DNA from: Purpureocillium takamizusanense
Taxonomy: Eukaryota > Ascomycota > Sordariomycetes > Hypocreales > Ophiocordycipitaceae
NCBI RefSeq assembly: GCF_022605165.1
Contig: NC_063076.1
Span: 682,001 to 746,000, forward strand
DNA length: 64,000 nucleotides
Direction: 5' to 3'
Below the pieces are notes generated by a model. The model was not told the DNA's origin. It was given only the letters and a program-made list of their open reading frames with translations, and did no database searches. A program made the translations under genes and the position numbers. Numbering within the stretch: the first letter of the stretch is position 1; every line of letters starts with the position of its first letter. Of the stretch, positions 35,769-43,795 are shown in pieces.

Positions 35769-37363
35769 ATGGCGACGCCGTTCCAGACAGAGGCCTGGAC
35801 CGAGTACGGCCTCGGTGTCGTGGTTCTCTTCTTGCGCTTCTTTTCGCGGTGGAAGACAGTCGGTCTGAAGGGATGGGGAGGCGACGATGCCTTTGCTGTC
35901 CTCGTGCTTCTCTTCTGGACGGTACGTATTGTGAGCCTCGCCTCTTGCGCGTCGCGTGCTGACTGGAAACTTCTAGCTCGAGTTGTGTATGCTGGAACTC
36001 ATCGGTATGCCGCCGCGCGAAGCTACGAGACGACTGTTGAATTTCCATAATCGGACAGCACGCTGATTCCGGATCAGGACAGTACGGCACCAACATCGGC
36101 ATCACAGACGAGGTCGGCGCCACGCTGTCGAGCGAGCAGATTGCGCGCTTGGAGTTTGGCTCCAAGTGCCTCCTCGCCGGATGGAACTTTTACGTCTCAC
36201 TGATATGGGCGCTCAAGGGCTGCATGCTCTGCTTCTACAACCGCATCACGTACGAATCTCCTGCTCTTGCTCGCTCTGGCACGGTGTTTCGCCAACGAGA
36301 AGGCACATGTGGATATGTACTGACGCGGGCACTTGAAATAATTCATAGTCTTGGCCTTACGCAGCAAAAGTTCGTCAAGTGGACTGGCCTGGCGTGCTTC
36401 TTTGCCTACGCGGGCGTCCTGGGCGCCATATGGGGACACTGCACGCCCGTGCACAAGAACTGGCAGGTCGTGCCGTATCCTGGCGGTAGGATGACCGCCG
36501 ACTCCACGGCCCAGAAGATAGCATAAGGCGCTGACGACGTGTTGCAGACGAGTGTACGCTTGCTGTGGCCAACTACCTGACTCTTGTCGTCCTCAATGTG
36601 ACGTGAGAAGACTACTACTACTACTACGCCCCTGGATAAACTATTGTGCTGATCGATGTCGTCACTAGGACTGATTTCGTCATTCTCAGCATCCCGATTC
36701 CGCTGCTTTGGAAAGTCAAAATCACGCTTGGACGCAAGCTTGCCATTGGCGTGCTGCTCTGCTCGGGTGTCTTCATCATCGTTGCCACGATCCTCCGATG
36801 CGTGCTGTCCCTGCGCGACATCCAGGGCATCAACATCAGCACGATCTGGGCCATTCGTGAGACGGTAAGCCAGCTTCTTCAGCTTCCCCAGGAATAACAA
36901 AAGAAGCTCAGAATGTTGTCGACTGATAACCGCGCCAATCCAGTTTGTCGGAATCATCGCGGTCAACGCCGCGGCCATCAAGCCCCTCTTCTCCAAGAGC
37001 CGCTGGATCGTCTCCAGCAAGGGCAGCAGCGGCGCCACCCCCGGATACAACAAGAACAAGGACCAGTACTCGCTGGACCACATGCCCGGCGGCGCGACCT
37101 CGACCATCGGGTCCATGTCGAAGCGGCGCTTCAACAAGCAGATGATGATGATGGAGCTGGGCGACAACTCGAGCGAGGAGCACATTGTCGACGCCACCAA
37201 GGACCACACGGGGCTCGCATACAACAGGTGGCTGCGCAGCGAGGTCAGCGGGGGCACGTCGTCGTCGGTAGGCGAGAGGAGCGGCGGCAGTACTGAGGGC
37301 GATGGCATCACTGTTACTACGAGGGTCGAAGTCACTCCTGGGACGCCGCGACACATGGTCTAG
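35769..37363 (+). CDS. Seven-TM integral membrane protein, fungal Rhodopsin_dom (SAT4/PTH11-like) type
   Basis: Seven exons encode 386 aa: 35769-35921, 35977-36004, 36078-36249, 36349-36485, 36548-36602, 36669-36864, 36944-37363. Introns are 55-99 nt; every join keeps frame. Hydrophobic helices in order: EYGLGVVVLFLRFFS, DDAFAVLVLLFWTLE, a long pair around FGSKCLLAGWNFYVSLIW, FVKWTGLACFFAYAGVLGAI, VANYLTLVVLNVTTDFVILS, KLAIGVLLCSGVFIIVATIL and VGIIAVNAAAIKPLF. 'WGGDD', 'C...D' and 'TDFVILSIPIPLLWKV' are typical of the large fungal plasma-membrane family annotated as integral membrane protein/Rhodopsin_dom. The last 100 residues form a Ser/Gly/Met-rich cytoplasmic tail. Ligand and signalling are unknown; some PTH11-like relatives act in surface sensing. 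One exon is only 28 nt, which makes the gene easy to misannotate. The neighbouring MDR gene is convergent, 223 bp away. Confidence 0.87.
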
Positions 37364-37586
37364 TTCTGCTAGAGCACGGTTGTCAGAAGAGCTTTCCCCG
37401 TGCTTCATAGGGGTTGTATCCAGCTGTTGCTGTAATATCCCCAAACCTTCGCGGTTAGTGACGTTCTGCTGGGCACATATGTGTGTATAATTGTATAGTA
37501 TCATGACTCAAGCCCTAATATACATGAAGCGCGTTTGACGGTACAGTATCGTGCAGGTTGCAGACGTTTCAAGGATAGCGATACCC

Positions 37587-38776
37587 TTACTCGAGGCGTA
37601 TTACCAACTTGCCCGTCCCGCTCTTTCCGGTACGAGTAGCCTCGCAGCCCTCCCGAACAGCCCGCAGGTCATCGAGGTCGACGCTTCTTACCACGGGCTT
37701 GACCTTGCCCCGGGCCACGATCTCGCCCGCCCACTCCAGGTCCTCCCTAATCTGGGGCCCTCCTGAGACATGTTCATGCTGTATGCCGGTGCCGCGGAGC
37801 TTCCACCAGTACAACAGCTGACACAGGTCCAGCACCACGCCCAGCAGCCACGGGAACCGGTCTGCGCCGATGATTTCTCGCGCCCCCGCCTTGGACGGTA
37901 CACTCGCGATGGACATGAGAATCCCGGTCTTGGGGTTCAGCAGCGGGACGCCATCGTCCAGCGTCCCGAAAGTAGTGTTGTACATGAAGTCGACGCTGCC
38001 CGGCGGCACCATGTCGTGAATGTTCTGCGTTTGGTAGTCGACGACCTGGTCGACCAAGCCGGGGAGGTAGCGCTCCACCAACGGCACCTTGGCCGTCGAC
38101 ACGGTAGTGATGATCCTGGAAGCGCCGAAGACGTTCTTGGCGACTTGGATGGCGACGGACCCGGTCGCGCCGAGCCCCGCGGGCACAAACACCGTCTTGC
38201 CCTCCAGGCTCCCCAGACCCCCGAGCGCAAGGCCCCGGCGGATGGTCTGCAGCGCCGTCACCACGGAGCCGGCGGCACCGGCCGCCTCCTCGAACGACAC
38301 AGCGGGCGGCTTGCGCAGTAGAAAGCGCTCCTCCGTGATGGCGTAGTCCGAGACGAACCCTGGGACCCACGGAGGCCGGAACATGGGCTTGTCGACGTAT
38401 AGGCCGTACACTTCGTCGCCGACCTGGAGCGCCTTGACTTCTGACCCGACGGCAACGACTGTACCGGAGCCTTCGGAGCCGATCTTGCTCGGATATCTTT
38501 GCCATGCCCAGCGTCAACAGTCTTGTTCCCAAATTCGTAGCGGCGGGACGGGAAAGGGGGAAGGGGAGCGACATACTCATTGACGATAAGTCTGCCCATG
38601 AAACCTGCCATAAACTGCAGCTCCGCCGGCCCAACAGAAGCCGCGTGTATGCGTATCAGCACCTGTGTTGGCATCGCGATGCTCGGGACCGGCATGTCCT
38701 GGATCTGGTACTCGGCAGGCGTGCACCGCGCCCGCGGCGCCACAAGCGAGCGCATGGTCTGCGGGAGACTATCCAT
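37587..38776 (-). CDS. MDR-superfamily oxidoreductase (quinone-reductase/zinc-type ADH-like)
   Basis: Two exons encode 369 aa: 38776-38577 and 38496-37587. The 80-nt intron (GTATGT...GGCAAAG) splits a Glu codon. The start is MDSLPQTMRSLVAP; an upstream open extension begins with GTG only. The N-terminal GroES-like domain has 'VLIRIHAASVGPAELQFMAG' and 'SKIGSEGSGTVVAVGSEVKA'. The Rossmann nucleotide-binding motif is PAGLGATGSVAIQVAK (about 172-187). 'LLNPKTGILMSIAS' and a C-terminal 'VRSVDLDDLRAVREGCEATR' complete the MDR pattern. I do not see the structural four-cysteine zinc lobe, so it is closer to quinone reductase/enoyl-reductase-like MDR enzymes than to classical ADH. It probably uses NADPH in the cytosol. 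The substrate is unknown. It could serve the neighbouring oxidoreductase locus, but nothing shows co-regulation. Confidence 0.87.
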
Positions 38777-39406
38777 GGTCACCGATGCCCTTGAGGAGAA
38801 TAACGAGATGCCCCCCCGGGCCTGAAAGGCTGGCGCTATATATTCAAGGTTCTGAGCCACAAGTCTGGTGCTCTCGGCGGCGGACTTGGTGGAGATTCGG
38901 CGTTCGGTGGGGCCGCTGCTCGGGAGGCTCCGCCGATGCCGCCGAACATCCGGCGCGGTCCCTTTTTAGGTGGCTTCCGGCCCAAGTCCGCAGCGGACTT
39001 TCGACCATCAATCGTGGCATATGCTACTTGATAAAGATGCGAGACAAGGAATGGAATGCGGTACGTAGAGTGCCGATTTAGGTAGTTCATTGTAGATATA
39101 TCACGGAAGAATCGATATTTGTGAGGCTCAAAGTATCGCAACGTAACTTTTCCGATTGAACCCGCATTAAGATATTCAAACCTGGAATTTCCGGCCGGGA
39201 CTAAGAAGACTTGGACGCGACGCCAGCCAGGGGGGGACACGAGGGGCACGGGAGCTACGAGAGCTACGTGCGCGATGTATACGAGGAGAATAAGCAGTCT
39301 AAGCAGTCTTATGGCTAACAGAAGATGAATAGTAGTAAAGCCCCCTTATAGTTGTAGAGATGGCGAATCTCGGGAACACCTTGCTAGTAGACATTCCCAG
39401 CATGAG
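38777..39406. other. upstream region of the MDR gene
   Basis: Promoter and leader of the MDR gene, then AT-richer sequence (about 39260-39360) with no credible gene. AGCAGTCTA-like short repeats occur near 39290-39310. Confidence 0.45.
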
Positions 39407-39916
39407 TCAAGACTCCGCGGCCGTGTTCTCCCATCTGAGTTGACGAGATGAATCAAGGCAAAGAATTTCCCTATCGAGAAGGTAGCGAAGTCCCCACTGA
39501 GATTCAAGTTCTTCCGAGCGTTTAATCAGGGTAAAGGCCTGAATGTCTGGTTCTCGTCCTTCAGGGTCCCGCTCGCGCGCCAGCGCGCGCCAGCACTCAA
39601 ACGCCCTGTCCCGGATCGTAAACTGCGATGGCCACGAGCTCATCCACTTTATCAACGGCGGCTGTCCCTTGTCTTGCCTCATCCGAAACGCAAAGAGCGC
39701 TCCCGAGCCGCCGCCGCAGTTCCATATCTCCAGGGTTTTCAATCGGGGCATGAGTCTGGCCGCGACGCAGGCGGCTTGCAGGATGCTCCGCTGCCTCTCG
39801 AGCCCATACGCGTCACTGGGCTCGAGATCGGAGCACGTCAGCGTCAGTTTTAGCAGGTAGGGCCAGGGCTGCCGGGACGGTGAGCCGGGCGAGGACCCGC
39901 CCAGCCTGTCAGCATT
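39407..39916 (-). pseudogene. Orphan C-terminal fragment of a fungal F-box/DUF6546-type protein
   Basis: The minus frame is open for about 170 codons. It reads QPWPYLLKLTLTCSDL, then a long helix (GLERQRSILQAACVAARLM), PRLKTLEIWNCGGGSGALFA, then 'PLIKWMSSWPSQFTIRDRAF' and 'LRYLLDREILCLDSSRQLRW', ending TAAES. This is the C-terminal module I know from fungal LRR/F-box-like proteins (DUF6546 type): 'MP.L..LEIWN.....ALF.Y......I.W..SW.F'. The usual N-terminal F-box and leucine-rich part is absent; sequence upstream (above about 39916) stays open for a while but no longer resembles the family. No ATG lies at a plausible start of the conserved part except the internal one at 39751. I read it as a truncated remnant, though an undetected upstream exon is possible. 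Confidence 0.5.
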
Positions 39917-40439
39917 TGGAATTAGACGGCTATTAGATTTATACGTTAATCTCGCTGGTGAGCAGCATCTCTTATGACTCCTCGTCGACGAGAGTGTTAG
40001 CGCTTAAATTCTTGTGGTAGTTCCCTCGGGCTGCCTTTTGTACCTATTTGCGATGCCTTCATGCTGCTACGGTGCGCGCAGCTCTGCGATTACCAAGGCG
40101 TACTCTTCATTGCGCCTGACTGCGTTCTGAACGCAGCGAATGACTCGACAAAAATGAGCAAAAACATCTTCTGCTACAAATTAAGACACGGTGCCCCAAG
40201 TGCTGCCGGACCAGCTAAGAAGACACGTCCGCTTAAAGCGTCTATGAGGCAAGTGCAAGGTGTTGACGTGTGCAGGAGCCCCAGTATGCCTCAGCTTTCG
40301 GGGGTGCTCCTTCCCGATTGGGCAATGGCGGCCACGAGCACCTTAAAGGAAGGAACGAGGCAATCCTCGCAGCTCAATAAGAAGAAGGAATTCCTCTCAC
40401 AAATTTCGTGTCTCTCTTTTCCCAGTCAAGTCGATCAAG

Positions 40440-40751
40440 ATGCCCCCCCGCCCGCCGAATGTCGACGAACTCCTTGCCCTCCTGGAGGTGTTCATGCTTC
40501 CTTCCCAGGGGCATGGCCTTCCAGGAGGGCAGGCGAGCGACGAAGAACTGGCCTTTGCGGCCAAGAAGTTGCCTCCCGGCTCGGTGGCTCCTTTGGGCCC
40601 CGAGCCCTTTCCTCCTCCTCCTCCTTCTCCTTCTCCTCCTCCTCCCTCCTTGCCCTCCTCCTCGCCCTCCTCCTCCTCCTCCTCGCCCACCGCAGCCGCC
40701 GCCGCCGCCTCCTCCTCCTCCTCCTGCTCCTGCTGCCCTCCCTCCCCGGCC

Positions 40752-40782
<31 letters not shown>

Positions 40783-40895
40783 ACGACGACAAGCCCGAGG
40801 ACATGACCGAGGGCGAGTGGCTGTCGGGGCTGGGGCTCCTCTGGGAGCCCCCTCCCCGGCCAGCCACTTGCCCGCCGGTCCTGCCGGGCGGTTGA
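40440..40895 (+). CDS. Low-complexity ORF, possible protein
   Basis: A 151-aa frame with a good start context (GATCAAGATGCC). The first 60 residues look like real protein: VDELLALLEVFMLPSQGHGL, then 'ASDEELAFAAKKLPPGSVAP'. Next come proline, serine and alanine runs encoded by CCT/CTC and GCC repeats. A charged segment DDDKPEDMTEGEWLSGLGLL precedes a Pro-rich end. The last 9 codons and the stop lie in the A-rich insert described at 40862. No family recognised. It could be a small disordered protein, a decayed gene, or coincidence in repeat DNA; a longer frame starting at 40061 overlaps it in another phase. Confidence 0.3.
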
Positions 40896-40957
40896 AAAGC
40901 CCAAAAAAAAAATTAAAAAAAAAATTAAAAAAAAAATTAAAAAAAAAAAGCCACTTG
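40862..40957 (+). mobile_element. A-rich-tailed insert flanked by 9-bp direct repeats
   Basis: AGCCACTTG occurs at 40862-40870 and again at 40949-40957. Between them lie about 30 bp of GC-rich sequence, then an A-rich tail built of three A10TT units and a final A11 run ending exactly at the second repeat. A short body plus A-rich 3' tail inside a direct repeat is the layout of a target-primed (non-LTR type) retroposed fragment with its target-site duplication. The body is too short to assign to a family. Confidence 0.4.
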
Positions 40958-41790
40958 GAATGCGTTTTGGGTTTTTTTTTGGAGTGGCTTCGCCTTCACT
41001 TCATTCCTTCTCCTCGCTCGTTTTGGATAGGGGAAGCAATTTGACCATCGCGACTGCGTGAGTGAATACAAAATGTAAGACTCCTTCCCCTTCAGGCGTG
41101 ATAGCCCAGTCCACCTCTAATGTGAAGCCCAGCCATACCTAGAGCACGGAAAGCAATACCGGTTGAGCAACTACAGCAAGCGGCAGTTTATATGAGTAGT
41201 AAGTTGTTCGCCCATATTGTTCGCCCATACACCACTGCATGGCCTCTGACACCAATCTCTCTCAGATATCCTCTACCGAATGTTTGCTCGCGCCAATCTA
41301 ATGTTTGAACAACAAGCCGTCTCTGGAGTTGCTCGGCTTACATCTGCTCCCCTCGACTGAGCCATGCGAGTTCTAAAATTCCTCGACCAACATGGCCGAC
41401 GCGCCGATTGGACCAGTCAGGGACCAATCATGAACAGTGTTGGATTTCATCTCACCATTCATCCTGGTGACTTCAGCAGCCTTTCGTCTTGTCCCTCTTA
41501 GGCCTTGCTGGGCGTGTCGAGATGGTACGGTTTGACATTCTGGCGTGCCCTATGGCATGACATACTCAAAGTCACGGCAAAAATGGGCTTCGTCGTCGCC
41601 TTTTGACTGCCATGCTTTCTACTGGAAGTATCAGGATGGGTTTCTCATTCACCACCTTTCCTTGCGATCTCGTGTCCTAGAATCGAGTTTTACTCCTAGC
41701 CAGACTGATGCCATCTTCGCCTTCACTGCAACAGGGTGCCGGCTTTGAATTCGCCTCAATAGGCCGCCAGTTCCGCCTCCACCGCTACAG

Positions 41791-41958
41791 GCTTCGCCTT
41801 CACTTCAACGGGCTGCGGGCTTCGCCTTCACTTCAACGGGCTGCGGGCTTCGCCTTCACTTCAACGGGCTGCGGGCTTCGCCTTCACTTCAACGGGCTGC
41901 GGGCTTCGCCTTCACTGCAACGGGCTGCGGGCTTCGCCTTCACTTCAACGACCTGCTG
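41791..41958 (+). repeat. 28-bp minisatellite, six copies
   Basis: Six copies begin at 41791, 41819, 41847, 41875, 41903 and 41931, each starting CTTCGCCTTCACT and ending AACGGGCTGCGGG or close to it. Copies 1-4 are identical; copy 5 (41903) has CACTGCAA for CACTTCAA; copy 6 ends with the variant ACGACCTGCTGGT. Degenerate partial copies flank the array at about 41714-41790 and 41959-41978. A single copy of the first 16 bases lies at 40988. The unit length is not a multiple of three, so it does not encode a fixed peptide repeat. Confidence 0.92.
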
Positions 41959-42585
41959 GTTTCGCCTTCATTTCAGCGTGCCCGCAGTAGCGTTGCGTTT
42001 CAGCACAGATGATGGCACATTTGTCACTGCGTCAACCCCTGAAACTCTCCTCGGCTGCCTTGTGTTTTGGCCATCATCGACACCGAGGCTGTAGGATTCT
42101 CACCACGCATACATGCCATGCGGCCAAGTTCCGTACCCGGCGCGTCTGCGCGGCAAGATTGTCAATACTGCTTTCGCCTCTTCCACACGCGGCTTAGCGA
42201 TTCGACAATTACATAATTCGTATGTCTCTACACAAAGCTTACGCTTCACGTCACTGTCAACACTTCTCGCTCTTACACGAGATAGAAGTGGTCTTCAAAA
42301 CTACGCATCAATAACGCCTGCACCGCTCCCACCACCCATACCCAGGTAGCAGACACGCGACTGGCCGCGGCGCACGTCATCGACCCCAACAAACGTGGTC
42401 CCAAGTCCTACATCGTTATTAACCCACGCGCCAATGTTGTCGTTCCTGAAGCAAAGGAAAAGGAACCATCCTGGCAAAAAGGTGAAGATCGTTGCCCATC
42501 AGCGCGGCGGATGGCGGTACCGCCGCAGGTAATCCGACCTGACCTACTTGCTCCACGATGCCAGCGAGGTCCAGCGCCGCAGGCC

Positions 42586-42594
42586 AAAAAAAAA
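42586..42594 (-). terminator. RNA polymerase III terminator of tRNA-Ile
   Basis: Nine consecutive T on the minus strand, 9 bp beyond the tRNA's discriminator base, the normal Pol III stop signal. Confidence 0.8.
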
Positions 42595-42602
42595 TAGAAA
42601 GC

Positions 42603-42686
42603 TGCTCCCTGCAAGGGTCGAACTTGCGACCTTGAGATGACCAAGGAATATTAGTCCCACGCTCTAACCAACTGAGCTAAGGAAGC
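42603..42686 (-). tRNA. tRNA-Ile (anticodon AAU) with a 10-nt intron
   Basis: The minus strand folds into a full cloverleaf. Acceptor GCTTCCT pairs with AGGGAGC (one G-T). The D arm is GCTC/GAGC around AGTTGGTTA. The anticodon stem is TGGGA/TCTCA. The variable loop is AGGTC. The T arm is GCAAG/CTTGC around TTCGACC, with discriminator A. The anticodon loop CT-AAT-A continues after position 37 with the 10-nt intron TTCCTTGGTC, the standard eukaryotic intron site, before closing with A. AAT (read as IAU after A-to-I editing) decodes isoleucine AUU, and by wobble AUC/AUA. The mature length is 74 nt. The internal A and B box regions look intact and a T9 terminator follows. Confidence 0.92.
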
Positions 42687-43795
42687 TTTCGAAGCTTTGG
42701 AGCTGTTCTTGTTGGAGATGGGTGCGGTATTTTAGTACAAGAGGGTGGAACCAGTTTTTCTGTGCCAATGTACGGCAGACGCTGTTTAGTGGGTCGGACC
42801 ACGGGTCCGGCATGGGTCCTTCTTCGCAAAGAGGGCCAGGATCCTCGTTCCAGAGGCACTAATGATAGACCCCATCCCTATTGATGGCTTACCCTGGATA
42901 CGAGATGTATGGCATCAGATAATGGCGACGTTTGATCATAATCGCTCGCAAGGTGATTTGGGGCGTCGAGTAACTGCAGGACAAAAGCATCCGTCATGGT
43001 TCATAGACTTAGTCATAGTCATTGACCGCTGTGAGAGGCGCTCGACACGAAAGAACATTGGAGCCACGTGAAACACTAACTGTACTTCGTATGTGCATGT
43101 GGTGCGGCACGATCACCACGATGATTTAAGAACAACGCCGAGTCTATCCAATGAAGTGCAGACACCTTGTTCCACAAGTTGGTCGGATTGGACTTCATCA
43201 CGCCATGCATATGTGCAGGTGGTGCATGTAACCCGGGCGGTCGTGATGCCGCAGCCGGGAAGCCCAGCCCCGGCCTCGGCCCGCTGCCGTGTCGTGCCAT
43301 CCATCCTTTTCCGTCGGCCAGCGCGGCGAGGGACAACTAATTTTTTATTTTTTGGCCAGCCAAGTATTAAGCTCAAGGTACTCAATACCGCTTCCCCTTT
43401 CATCGCTGCCTTGTTCACTTCATTCCACGATATGTGAGAAAAGAAAAAATTGACCCTGGCTTCCGCCGCCCTCGGACCCTACATCTGGCGCCCGGCGCCC
43501 GGGTTCCACCGCATGTCGCTGCCCTGCACAAGCGAGCAACGCCGGCCGCTGACGAACGACTGCAACACCGCGAACCCGCACCATCCACCTTGGCCCCCCC
43601 GCCCCCCTTCGCTCGGCGGCCCATCCATCCGTCCATGTCCAAGCTGCCGCTGCGGCTCACCTCCGTCGCCGACGCCGCGCCCTCTCACGGAGCTTCTGGT
43701 CGAGTCTCACCTACATGCCGCCGCCGGCGCCGCTCGCGGGGGCCTTGCCCCTTCCCCGCCCCCTCCCGCCCTCCTCTTCCCTCTCCTCCATCTTC
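42687..43795. other. intergenic, tRNA to acyl-CoA synthetase gene
   Basis: This contains the tRNA upstream region and the leader of the acyl-CoA synthetase gene. The synthetase frame is open further upstream, to 43715, with another in-frame ATG there. No other gene is visible. Confidence 0.45.

Larger units (their letters stand above)
39917..42585. other. repeat-rich, debris-like intergenic region
   Basis: Apart from the features listed separately inside it, I see no intact gene. Sequence between 41050 and 42300 is noticeably less GC-rich than the rest of the window, with short direct repeats such as the doubled TTGTTCGCCCATA near 41209-41233. A plus-frame segment at about 42350-42600 has a faint chromodomain/retroelement-like look but contains stops. 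The region may be an old, decayed insertion zone. Confidence 0.45.

Noticed and set aside
30814..38776. Secondary-metabolite gene cluster
   Set aside because: No polyketide synthase, peptide synthetase, terpene synthase, prenyltransferase or pathway regulator in the window; two oxidoreductases and one membrane protein are not enough.
42350..42600. Faint chromodomain/retroelement-like reading (PRANVVVPEAKEKEPSW, then IVAHQRGGWRYRRR)
   Set aside because: The two pieces are in different frames, a stop follows at once, and resemblance is too weak to name an element without a search.
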